NCBI GenBank assembly: GCA_037042915.1
Contig: CM073201.1
Location: forward strand, 3,534,001-3,598,000
Length of the DNA stretch: 64,000 nucleotides
From: Auricularia sp. M13
Taxonomy: Eukaryota; Basidiomycota; Agaricomycetes; Auriculariales; Auriculariaceae
Reading direction: 5' to 3'
Shown here: piece by piece, positions 54,617-64,000 of the stretch
Position numbering within the stretch: position 1 is the stretch's first letter
How the letters are laid out: the number at the start of each line of letters is the position of its first letter
Notes under the pieces: generated by a model
The model's input: only the letters and a program-made list of their open reading frames with translations
Told to the model about the DNA's origin: nothing
Database searches by the model: none
Made by a program: the position numbers and the translations under genes

Positions 54617-56480
54617 ATGTCCAGATCATCCGATCTCGAGAAGGACGAGCAGCCAGGCGTCGTCGAGGTCGCGCCAGTGCCAATAGTCAACGCTTCTGGG
54701 CACTGCGACCAACTACCGCGCCAGTACCGCCTGCTGGATATCTGCGCCACTGCGCTCGTAATTGACAACGCGTGGGTGGGGCTTGGCGGCTCGGTCGTCG
54801 TTTCCATCGCCAATGGCGGCCCGCCTGGGCTGCTGTACGAATTTCTGGTGGCTTGCGGGTTCTATACGATTCTCGGTCTTTGCATCGCGGAGATGGCTAG
54901 CGCCATACCTGCTTCTGGAGGCGGTACGCGCCCTACGCAACTGCATTACAGCTCACTTGAACTATTTCAGTCTACCACTGGGCCAGCGTCACCCCTGGAC
55001 CGCGTTACGGGCGGTTCATTGGGTTCTGCGCAGGTCATCTGGGATTCTGGGGCTGGCTAATCGGCTGGACGTCCATCAGCTTTATACCCGCCAACATCAT
55101 CGTCCAGATGTACGCGCTTTATCACCCCGATTATGTGCAGCAGCCATGGCACTTCTACGTTACGTTTTTGCTGGTCGTCTGGCTTTCATCTGCAGCCACA
55201 GTTTTTGGCAACCGGTTCATGCCTTTTGCGCAGAAGGTCGGCTTGTGGATCGTCTGCATCGGATGCCCAGTTTCCATCATTATCCTTGTGGCGCTTCCAG
55301 ATCGCCACGCTTCACATTCCTTCGTTTGGAGCGACTTTGAAAATGTCACTGGCTGGCCGAACGGCGTTGCGTTTCTCGCCGGTGTGCTGAAGTTTGTCAG
55401 CTCTGCCGAGCAATTGACACGTTGCTGACAGTCGCCAGCGGTGCGTACGTTATAGGCACACCGGATAGTATCACACACGTTCGTCCTCATCGAAGTGCTC
55501 ACAGCGAACGCAATTAACGATCTTTCTAGATCGCCGAGGAGCTTCCTCACCCGCGTAAGGATCTTCCCAAAGCCATCTTCGCGCAATTATTACTTGGAAG
55601 TATAAGTAAGCATTGCGCACATTTTGCCTTCGCTCCGAGAAACTGACACAAAAATGCAGCATCGTTGTGTTATGCCATCGCGTTGATGTACGCCATCACC
55701 GATCTGGACGCCGTGGTCAATTCGCCCGGGGCATTTCCACTCGCGGCGATCTACGCACAGGCGACCAGGTCGCAAGCAGGGACGTTTGGCTTGCTGTTTA
55801 TCGTGCTCATTAGCACGGCGTTCTGCGTCACCGGCAACGTGATAAGCATTAGCCGCAACCTCTGGGCGCTCGCGCGCGAAGATGCAGTGCCGTTCGCTGC
55901 GACCCTGGCGACTGTCAACGAGAGACTCGGGTGTCCTGTAGCTGCCACAGTAACTAACGGTGAGTATACTGCGTGTTCCATTGGTAGTGCACTAACGAGC
56001 ACACGAAAGCCGTATTTGCCACTCTTTTCGGCACGATCACGCTCGGGAGCCGCGTCGCGTTCAACGACTTAGCGGGGTATGTCATTCAGGGAAATGCTGT
56101 ACCATCATTATTGCCATGGCACTCACGCATGATCCAGGTCGTTCATAATCCTCACGACGACGTCCTTCCTGCTGTTCATCCTCCCAAACGCGCTCACGCA
56201 CGGGCGCTACGTGCCAAAAGGGCCGTTCAACATGGGCCCGCGGCTGGGCCCCGTCATCCACTGGCTCGCGGTGGTTCTCATCCTATTCTTCAACGTGATC
56301 TTCTGTCTGCCATTCGCGCTACCTGTCACGCCGGGGTTGATGAACTACAACTGCGTCATTCTGCCGGGAATACTCATAGTTACTGCCGGCTGGTGGATCT
56401 GTGGCGCGCGGAGGAGGTATCGTGGGCCGCTTGCGCCTTGGGATAGGGAGGATGCTACTAAAGTTATACACGAGATATGA
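54617..56480 (+). CDS. Amino-acid/choline/GABA permease (APC superfamily), copy 1
   Basis: Seven exons (54617-54923, 54971-55391, 55439-55478, 55530-55605, 55660-55959, 56010-56076, 56138-56480) encode 517 aa. Segments: LPRQYRLLDICATALVIDNA, GGSVVVSIANGGPPGLLYEF, EMASAIPASGG, VYHWASVTPGPRYGRF, GFWGWLIGWTSISFIPANII, EELPHPRKDLPKAI, MYAITDLDAVVNSPGAFPLA, NVISISRNLWALAREDAVPF and FNMGPRLGPVIHWLAV. These fit the fungal choline/GABA permease group (Hnm1/Uga4-like), plasma-membrane carriers with about 12 helices. The substrate is not determined. All intron positions are shared with copy 2. Confidence 0.88.
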
Positions 56481-56883
56481 GGGCTCAGGAGAAATGGAAG
56501 AAGTGGTTTTATCCCACCATGATTTGCCACTTTTGATTGAGATATCAAGACGGTAGCGTGGCAAAAAAACATCGCAAATGTCCCCCGTAATTCATACGGT
56601 CGCAACATGCCCATGAGCAGCTGAACTGTTGCCCGGCAAAATCCGCGACTTGCGCTTGAACTTGGTCTGTGCGCTGTGAGAAAATCCGGTTCCTGTCGTT
56701 CAACCAACCGCGCCTTCAGCGCGCAAGGTATGCCTTATTTGTGTTCTCCGGCGGCGCGCTCTGCGCAGCGCCGGAGCGGACTACAACCGCATGAAGCCTT
56801 CTATGCACGCGTCAGTGTCCGTTGTGCAGTGGCAAGCAGCGATAACATTCGACGGGTCTCCGCCTATTCTTCTGTTATCTACC
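56481..56883. other. Intergenic region between tandem permeases
   Basis: The segment contains TTGCCCGGCAAAATCCGC (about 56631-56648); a similar TTGCCGGCAAGATCCGC occurs at 58851-58867 downstream of copy 2, so 3' flank was duplicated with the gene. No gene was recognised. Confidence 0.45.
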
Positions 56884-58768
56884 ATGGCCACTCATACCAC
56901 CCCCACCGATATCGAAAAGTACGAGCAGCCCATCGTCGTCGAGTGCGCCCCAGCTCCCGAGCACGAGGCACTCAATGCATCCGGACATCGTGACCAGCTC
57001 CCGCGCCAGTACGGTCTTCTCGATAGCTGTGCCGCGGCGCTCGTGATAGATAACGCATGGGTCGTACTGGGAGGCTCGGTCGTTGTATCCATCGCCAACG
57101 GCGGACCTCCTGGCTTGCTCTATGAATTCCTCGTTGCTTGCGCGTTTTATGGCATTCTTGGCCTCTGTCTCGCGGAGATGGCTAGCGCAATACCTTCCTC
57201 TGGAGGCGGTAAGTGAGCTACGCAGCTACCTTGCAGAAAAAGCAAATAACGCCCCGCAGTCTACCACTGGGCCAGCATCACCCCTGGACCGCGCTACGGC
57301 CGAGTAGTCGGCTTTTTCGCTGGTCATCTCGGGTTCTGGGGTTGGCTTATCGGCTGGGCGTCCATCATGTTCATCCCCGCCAACATCATCGTCCAGATGT
57401 ACACGCTGTACCACCCCGACTTCGTTCAGCGGCCCTGGCATTTCTACATCACCTTCGTCCTCCTCGTATGGCTCACCTGCGCGTGCGTCGTGTTTGGAAA
57501 CAGGGTCATGCCGCTCGTACAGAAGGCCGGCCTCTGGCTCGTCTGTCTCGGCTGTCCCATCTCGATTGTGGCGTTGGTGGCGCTCCCTGAGCGGCACGCG
57601 TCTCACGCGTTCGTCTGGCGCGATTTCGAGAATGCGACTGGATGGTCGAACGGAGTTGCCTTTCTTATAGGCGTTCTAAAGTGCGGGACTCCATGCTAGT
57701 TGTGTTGAACATCATTCACTTACCGCATCCCACAGCGGCTCATTTGTAATCGGAACACCCGATGGTATCACTCACGTTCGTGCTGAGTGGAGATTTTGTT
57801 GATTGCGTTTCTAACAGATCTCAGATGGCGGAGGAGCTTCCGCATCCGAGGAGAGACCTCCCCAGAGCAATATTCGCCCAACTGGCACTAGGATGCATCA
57901 GTAAGGACGCCCAACTTCCACAGTCGGAGACTTAGCAAAATTCAGCGTCATTCGGCTACGCAATCGCATTGATGTACGCAATCACAGACCTCGATGCCGT
58001 CGTCAATTCGCCCGGCGCGTTCCCGTTGGCCGCGATCTACGCACAGGCTACAAACTCGCGCGCCGGCACGTTTGGCCTGTTGTTCATTATCCTCCTTAGC
58101 TTCGCATTTGCGGCGATTGGCGGGCTCATAGTCACTGGCCGAAATCTGTGGACACTCGCAAGAGATGATGCGACGGTGTGTTCCCACGCTCTTTCCAGTG
58201 TCAACGAACGGCTGGGATGTCCGGTCGTTGCGACAGTTACAAGCGGTAAGTCTGTCTTCCATGCAGAGCTTATGTTGATACTAAATTCGCTCAATACGCA
58301 GCCGCGCTTACTACAGCCTTTGGAACAATGACACTGGGCAGTCAGGTGGCTTTCAACGACTTTGCGGCGTGAGTTGACGAGTGGAACTGTCAGCCGCTGT
58401 CAAAACTAAATGACCGAAGGTCCTACATCATCCTCACCACGTCGTCCTTCTTGCTCTTTATATTACCCAACGCGCTCACACGGAGCCGCCACGTGCCAAG
58501 GGGTCCTTTTAACATGGGTCCGAGGCTTGGTCCTTGCATCCATTGGCTCGCGATCGCTCTCATCGTCTTCTTCAACGTCCTGTTCTGCTTCCCATTCTCG
58601 CTTCCGGTTGCACCAGACCTTATGAACTATAACTGCGTCATATTGCCCGGGATACTGCTGGTGACTGTTGTCTGGTGGGTTATCGGAGCGCGGTGGCGTT
58701 ATCAAGGGCCGCTTCCGCCGTGGGGGAAGGAAAACGAGGAAGATAGTATCAATGTACATGAAATATGA
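56884..58768 (+). CDS. Amino-acid/choline/GABA permease (APC superfamily), copy 2
   Basis: Seven exons (56884-57208, 57260-57680, 57736-57775, 57825-57900, 57946-58245, 58302-58368, 58420-58768) encode 525 aa. Segments parallel copy 1: LPRQYGLLDSCAAALVIDNA, VYHWASITPGPRYGRV, GFWGWLIGWASIMFIPANII, HMAEELPHPRRDLPRAIFAQ, MYAITDLDAVVNSPGAFPLA, TGRNLWTLARDDATV and FNMGPRLGPCIHWLAI. Exons 2, 3, 4, 5 and 6 have identical lengths in both copies (421, 40, 76, 300, 67 nt), showing tandem duplication. Copy 2 differs at the conserved loop (LARDDATVCSHALSSVNERL versus LAREDAVPFAATLATVNERL), which may alter transport. Confidence 0.88.
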
Positions 58769-58920
58769 TACTGACTGTACCCTTTGGAGAACGTTGTTGT
58801 TTTTCTACTTTCTTGCAGAATTTGTAATGGTCGGTAACATTTTTCTTTGTTGCCGGCAAGATCCGCCGCAACCTTGGCTCATGAACACCACACTGGCTGC
58901 TGCGTACGTCGCTGTGCCCC

Positions 58921-59715
58921 GTGAACTCCGCTAAAGACACCAACAGTGCAAGGCCTTCGTGGGCGACGCTCGCGCCGGAACTTCTGAGCGCTATCTTCGA
59001 GCATCTGGGCCTTTTCGACTGTGTCCGCGCGTCAACGGTCTGTTTGTTCTGGCGCGCAGCTGCACACAATGATTCCGTTCTATGGAAGCACCTTGATTTC
59101 TCGCATTATCACGATCTCGACGTTGACATGCTCCAAGACTTGCTACCGCGCTCGAAGGACCAACCGATTGATTTGCACGTGCACTGTCCTGACGAACCCC
59201 TGGTTCCGCAATTCGTGCATTGCCTCAGGAACCATCTATACCACATGCGGTGTCTGCACATACGACTATATCTGGGATGCTGGGAACTTCTGGACGACGC
59301 TTTCACCATTCCGGCTCCCATCTTGACTTCGCTGACGTTCTCGGGCGTCACAGACGCTCGCATACCCGAAGACCTCTTCGCTGGCGTCGCGCCACGCCTG
59401 ACATCGCTTAGTCTCGTCGGCTTTGAACTGCCGCCTCACTGCCCCGCCCTGTACAATGTGCGATCGTTCACCGCCGCGGTCGATAACACGAACGACGCCG
59501 TCGCGTCTCGTGAGATTCGGAATCTATACGACGTGCTGCCCAATATGACCTGCCTCGCGTTACAGGGCCTGTCTGAGGGAATTATAATTCCGAAACAGCC
59601 TGCAGGGCGCGTGTTGCAGCGTGTCGAGATACGCGGTGCCATGAGCCGGTCGCACGCATTGTCTCGATTCCGACTCACGGAGATACAGCGGCTAGACATC
59701 ATCTGGGATTTGTAA
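58921..59715 (+). CDS. F-box protein (start and end uncertain)
   Basis: The frame from about 58921 reads WATLAPELLSAIFEHLGLFD, CVRASTVCLFWRAAAHNDSV and LWKHLDFSHYHDLDVDMLQD, a good F-box, followed by leucine-rich sequence (HMRCLHIRLYLGCWELLDDA, ILTSLTFSGVT, RLTSLSLVGFELP) and a stop at 59713. No in-frame ATG precedes it: the frame is closed at 58882 and the interval has only GTG at 58921. After the stop, another frame continues PGAWMLRNSRSFRLSFHVAK, which looks like the lost C-terminus. The gene may need an unresolved 5' exon, and the downstream frame suggests a frameshift or a missed intron; a pseudogene is possible. Confidence 0.55.
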   Translation: MNSAKDTNSARPSWATLAPELLSAIFEHLGLFDCVRASTVCLFWRAAAHNDSVLWKHLDFSHYHDLDVDMLQDLLPRSKDQPIDLHVHCPDEPLVPQFVHCLRNHLYHMRCLHIRLYLGCWELLDDAFTIPAPILTSLTFSGVTDARIPEDLFAGVAPRLTSLSLVGFELPPHCPALYNVRSFTAAVDNTNDAVASREIRNLYDVLPNMTCLALQGLSEGIIIPKQPAGRVLQRVEIRGAMSRSHALSRFRLTEIQRLDIIWDL

Positions 59716-60212
59716 CGACCCTGGCGCGTGGATGTTGCGCAACTCTCGCTCCTTCCGACTGTCATTCCACGTCGCCAAGCTGGGCTCTAAACCGTCATCT
59801 CACAGGCGCTCGCATACACGGACAGGTTATTTGACGAGACGCTCGTTTTGCGTTCTTTGAATGCGCTGCAAACATCGCCCATATATTCCGAAGGTCGCGG
59901 GTTCTGTCCCTTCTGGCCCTGAGGACAGCCTTCACAACTAGCACCGCACGTGGGCTTCCCTGCCCGGCTACGAAATCATACTCTGCTCGAACCATCAGAC
60001 ACAAGCGTGCGTAAAATGTCGACTCTTGGGCCAAGCCGTCATGCTAACCACGCTGCCCCAAATTTCAGGTGAAAGCAGGAGGATGTGAATGACACCGGCG
60101 CATAGGATGCTTATCAGCCAAACATGTGTAGGCGCGCCTCGCAGATCGCGCATTCTCTCTTATAGAGCAAGCAGCGCCCCTGATCGTGGCTTCCCCTTGC
60201 CCTGCTATCTAC
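59716..60212. other. Region holding a possible displaced F-box C-terminus
   Basis: The frame after 59716 encodes PGAWMLRNSRSFRLSFHVAK in a register different from the upstream F-box ORF. The rest up to the PL14 gene has no calls. Confidence 0.35.
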
Positions 60213-61495
60213 ATGTTCCACCTCCACGCTCTTTTGCTCTTCGCATTGAGCTCGCTCGCCCAGCGCAATCCTGCTCATCTATTCCCAATCGACATTGTAC
60301 ACGGCTTTACGACTGTCCCAGGAAAAGACCCCATTGGCACTATCGCTCCCGATGTCTTAATCCGAACGCCGCTCAACGACAAGGGCATCGGCCTCTTCGC
60401 ACGCGCGGGCGGCGTAGCGTCACCCGTCGTCGACTCACCGGACGGCTCGCTGGCGTACCAGGCGACATACCCGAAGGGCTCGTACAAACCGTCTGGCGCC
60501 ATCGCAGGCGGCTTCGGCTTCTACTTCGCAGGCCCTCGCGGCTTCTCGTTTGCGAATGCCGAAGAGATCTTATTTAGCTACTCGGTCTACTTTCCAGCTG
60601 ACTTTCCTTGGGTTAAAGGCGGGAAGATGCCGGGCCCTTGTGAGTTCTGCTAAGCCCATCGAAACGTCGCTCACTTACTTCTCGAACCCGTAGTTGGTGG
60701 CTCGGACCAGAAAACAGCGGAAGGGTGCTCTGGTGGGCGTCAGAAGGGGCGCAACAAGTGCTTTTCCCTGCGCTTGATGTGGCGGTTCGTCTAGCCGTGT
60801 TTCATCAATATCTTCCTGACCGTTTTAATCAGAGCAGAGGGCGACGGCGAGATCTATGCTTACTTGCCAGAACTGCCCGAGAACGACAACCCAATGAATC
60901 TGACTGGCTCCGTGAAGGACCCAACCTACGGGCTCTCTATCGCCCGCGGCGCGTTCAAATTCGCTGCGGGTCAGTGGACAGTAGTTGCACAGCGCGTGAG
61001 GATGAATGAACTCGGCAGCAAAGACGGTATGTTGTTCGTTCGCGATGAAGCCTGCTGATTGTGGCAGTAGGCGAGATTGAACTCTGGGTCAACGGGCAGA
61101 GCGTCATCCACGCCACTGGCCTGTCGATTCGCGCCAACAATGCGACCACGTTCCGCGGGATCCATGCACAAACGTTCTTCGGTGGTAGGTCGACAAGACT
61201 GTCTACAGACAGGTCATGGGTCATGGACTGATGAAAATTCTCAGGTAGCAGCCCTGATTGGGCAGCTCCATTCGACACCCATGCTTGGTTCGCGGACTTT
61301 TCAGGTGCCATTGTCCGGCAAGGAGCATCGTCCGCGGACGGCAAAGCACCGTACCCGCTCGTTGCCGTCAATACCACTGCGACAGTGCCCAAGAAGCCGC
61401 AACTTCCAGTCAACAAGGGCAGCCAGACTCTTCCTCAATCTAGCCTCGCAAAAATAATATTCGAGGCAGTCTTGGGATTGATATTATTGTTGTGA
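60213..61495 (+). CDS. Polysaccharide lyase family 14-like secreted protein
   Basis: Exons 60213-60639, 60694-60784, 60833-61026, 61068 (or 61071)-61184 and 61245-61495 give 359 (or 358) aa. The signal peptide is MFHLHALLLFALSSLAQ. The catalytic-domain pattern is GGKMPGPFGGSD, GCSGGRQKGRNKCFSLRLMW, GDGEIYAYLPELPEND, YGLSIARGAFKFAAGQWTVV, ELWVNGQSVI and WFADFSGA, which matches the PL14 (alginate/glucuronan lyase-like) fold seen in basidiomycete secreted proteins. The protein ends in a hydrophobic run (IIFEAVLGLILLL), suggesting GPI anchoring. ATG 60213 is the only methionine start giving a signal peptide; the frame is open a little further upstream from a GTG. The fourth exon has a CAGTAG tandem acceptor. 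Confidence 0.75.
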
Positions 61496-61568
61496 TTTGT
61501 CAACGGCAGGTGCGCCGTATACGTGTATCATCGTATTACTGTAACATCTATTCGCGATCTCGCCTCGC

Positions 61569-63063
61569 TCAGTTGAAATGCCGAACCAGCACGCCAGAAA
61601 TTGTCTCCTTCTCAATCCGCCCGCTCTCATCCTGCTTGGTCAGTTTCGTCCTTCCGTACGCCCTCGTCACGCCCTTGCGCCACTCTTCCATCGTCGGCGC
61701 TGCACCAATTTCGAAGCGCTTCTCAGCCTCGTCTCCCGAGTTTTCGCGCAGCGGCTCGAGCTTGACGCTGTCGTCTGCCATGCAGAAGTAAAACAAGCCA
61801 AGGCGCGGCTGCTTGCGCTGGTCCTCCGGGGGCTGGACGACGCGGTGGATTGTGGCCTTGTAAAATCCGCCTGAGAGAAACTCGAGTGCGTCGCCGGCGT
61901 TAATCACCTAATAATGGCGCTGCAATGAAGAGAATGCGCGTAGGCGCGAGAGGGCAATGCGCACCAGCCCGTTGGGCACGTGGCGCACCCAGCGCCAGGT
62001 GCCGTCTTTGCCGAGAATTTGGAGCGCTGAGACTGGCTGCGACCACAGAATCGTCACCGTCCCGATGTCTGCGGCACGGTGGTCAACATCAACGTGCCCA
62101 TGCGATATCGGAGTTCATTGACCGGTGTGCCCTTTGAGCCAGACGTTCTTCGTCTTGTCTTCATCGCCATCATCACGCGGGTAGCTGCGCTGCGATCAGT
62201 CGAGCCCGCTGACCGCGTTGTCAACCAACTATTTCATAAATCTGACTGGAGTCCACGTTAGAATACTAAATGCCCCTGTGCGGTTGAATACGCACCGGAT
62301 GTCTCGCCAACGGCGTCGAAGTTGTGCATTTCCACAAACGTCTCCTCGGGCAGGTTCATGCCCCGCGCGAACAGGCTGATATAGGTGAGTACACCGGAAA
62401 GCGAGCGTCGTTCGCATACCGGAGGAGAGTGTGCAGCACGCGCTCGTGATTAAATTTCGCGAATCGCGCTATCTCAGGCAAGAACGGCTTCAGCGCAGGG
62501 GGGTGCTCCCGCTTCCCGATTTCGCGGTTCACTGAAACATGTGGTCAGTCAGTAAGTACCCCGGGAGCGTTCCTTATCTGCGACCCACCGTTGTAGTGTT
62601 CGATCTGATCGCGGACGCCCCCGGAGATGTGCTGCGAGGTTCGACAGGAGGTTGCAGTCAGCGTCAAAGCTAAAATGCGCAGCTCCGAGATGCATGACTT
62701 GCCCAGTATTGCCGCAGCTTGTAGCCCTCGTAGCTGCCGGTGCCCTTGATATCTGCGGCAAAGAGCGCCTTGTCGGCTTCGGAGACTTGGGAGAATGGAA
62801 CGTCTGCGATATCGAACATGCGGCTCGTCTGCAGTACTTTAGCCTCGAGCCCTTAAAGAGTTCGTGGAACGCACCTCGTCAGGCGTGAGTCCGTGGTTGA
62901 TGACGGAGAAGAAGCCGTGCTCATGCATAGCAGAGCGGAGCGTCGCTGCGAGCCCTTCGCGGTCATCTGGCTTGCCAGCCACCGAGAGGTCGATAGTGGG
63001 AAGGTCGACCCAGTCCACTACATGGGCCCTTGGTGTCAGCTTGGAGTTAGAAAATGTAATCAT
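61569..63063 (-). CDS. 2-oxoglutarate/Fe(II)-dependent dioxygenase (isopenicillin N synthase-like)
   Basis: Nine exons (62875-63063, 62703-62828, 62589-62631, 62420-62531, 62296-62375, 62230-62245, 62123-62184, 61965-62068, 61569-61907) encode 356 aa. The N-terminal DIOX_N part reads VDLPTIDLSVAG, HEHGFFSVINHGLTPDE and DKALFAADIKGTGSYEGYK. The metal triad is H208 and D210 in WLKGHTDIGTVTIL and H265 in KATIHRVVQPPED; R279 (QPRLGLFYF) would bind 2-oxoglutarate, although the usual R-x-S is R-x-G. Such enzymes hydroxylate or desaturate small molecules in secondary metabolism; the substrate is unknown. The third intron (62632-62702) is GC-AG and exon 6 is only 16 nt. An upstream in-frame methionine would lengthen the N-terminus. 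Confidence 0.83.
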
Positions 63064-64000
63064 GCATACACTGGACTTGGGTTGGCGCCGCGTGTTCGTA
63101 GTGCTGAAGCTCTGGCATATGGATGGGGAGGTTAAAGATGCACGGAGACATGGTGGATTTGAGATCCAAAGAGATATATATGTAGATAGCTGTGGCAAGA
63201 TTCCGCTGTGATTGCGGGCGAGAAAACGTGCGTTGTGTACGAGCATGAATGTGATCGGAATTGGAGCGCAGCAAGGTGCTACACCAGCCTGGGAGGTGGT
63301 GCTATAGACAGACATCTATGGTACGGCATTGTCCCGGGCGCAGTGTTTCTAGGGTCCACCCAGTTGACCAGTAAGCCAATGTCGCCAGCTATGAGTGTTA
63401 GAAATGCAAGGTGGCTCCAATGATTGAGCAGAGGAAGCACTGATCAGCCGGGCCCAGAAAATCGTAGCTGCAAGTTCGGAATCTATGTCGACTCGTGCCG
63501 TCAATTGAGCGACTCAAATGGGGACCCGTCATCCTCGACCCCCGAGAGAAATGTCGCCTGGCCAAAAGATCCCGCGGGGAGGTAGGATAATATCCACATG
63601 GAAACTGCAAGATTGGGCGAGATAATCTTCAGCGAGGGCCAAATTGATCAAGAAGCTCAGAGAAGCCTGGACAATCGTGTGTGTGAGACTGCGACCACAG
63701 GGGCTCGACGAACGAATCCTGGGTGATTGGATGGATCCTCCGCGTGCGCATAAAAGTTGAGGCATCGCATTGCTCGGTGCCGGACGATGCATTGGGCAGA
63801 TTCCATTTGAGGGAAAACACACGGAAATCGTGCGTACCGATATCCAAGCCACGAGCACGTCGAGATGCACACTCGAGCTCTCCACCGGGAGATCGTTGTG
63901 AAGTTAGTCCAGCTCCGACTTGGCCCTGTTTATATGGCGTCGCGTCTGATGTGCATGGGACTGACTTGCATGAGCGGAGTTTGAACGAGGTTGTAACCCC
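63064..64000. other. Right-end flank without a resolved gene
   Basis: 5' flank of the dioxygenase gene, with an AGATATATATGTAGA stretch near 63172-63186. ORFs at 63398-63885 lack motifs. Confidence 0.4.

Overview
The window is nuclear DNA of a filamentous basidiomycete, most likely an Agaricomycete. The evidence is a GC-rich composition, genes packed with 41-71 bp GT-AG introns, fungal-specific families and a eukaryotic 40S ribosomal protein gene. I rebuilt most gene models by hand, matching GT/GC...AG boundaries to reading-frame continuity and using paralogues in the window as controls. Family names rest on remembered motifs; no search was run.

Layout. 1-1542: 5' part of a Set9/Suv4-20 histone methyltransferase gene (minus), running off the left edge inside a very long GC-rich intron. 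2.5-12 kb: BTB/POZ paralogues A-D, one acetoacetate-decarboxylase-like (ADC-like) gene and BTB and F-box relics. 12-16.5 kb: two 16-exon multi-pass membrane protein genes (7TM-1, 7TM-2). 18-30 kb: a conserved-looking core with RPS8, a Cys-rich protein, a protein kinase with a C-terminal array of PAM2-like motifs, a Ted1/Cdc1-type phosphoesterase with a 1,052-bp intron, and an unknown multi-exon gene. 30.3-30.7 kb: a tRNA-derived SINE with a perfect 17-bp target-site duplication. 31-47 kb: the same three families recur (ADC-like 2-4, 7TM-3, BTB E-H), with a secreted protein. 47.5-64 kb: an F-box gene, an MFS transporter, two tandem choline/GABA-permease-like transporters, a second F-box gene, a PL14 polysaccharide lyase and a 2-oxoglutarate/Fe(II) dioxygenase.

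How it fits together. Three lineage-expanded families (8 BTB, 4 ADC-like, 3 7TM) are interspersed on both sides of a block of housekeeping-type genes, which suggests repeated segmental duplication of a mixed module. Decay is visible: BTB-E has one in-frame stop, BTB-H a base insertion that a shifted splice donor could rescue, and a BTB 3' relic lies near 2.7 kb. The right end looks like a nutrient-uptake and polymer-degradation neighbourhood. The most novel single observation is the kinase whose tail carries six copies resembling the poly(A)-binding-protein-interacting PAM2 motif.
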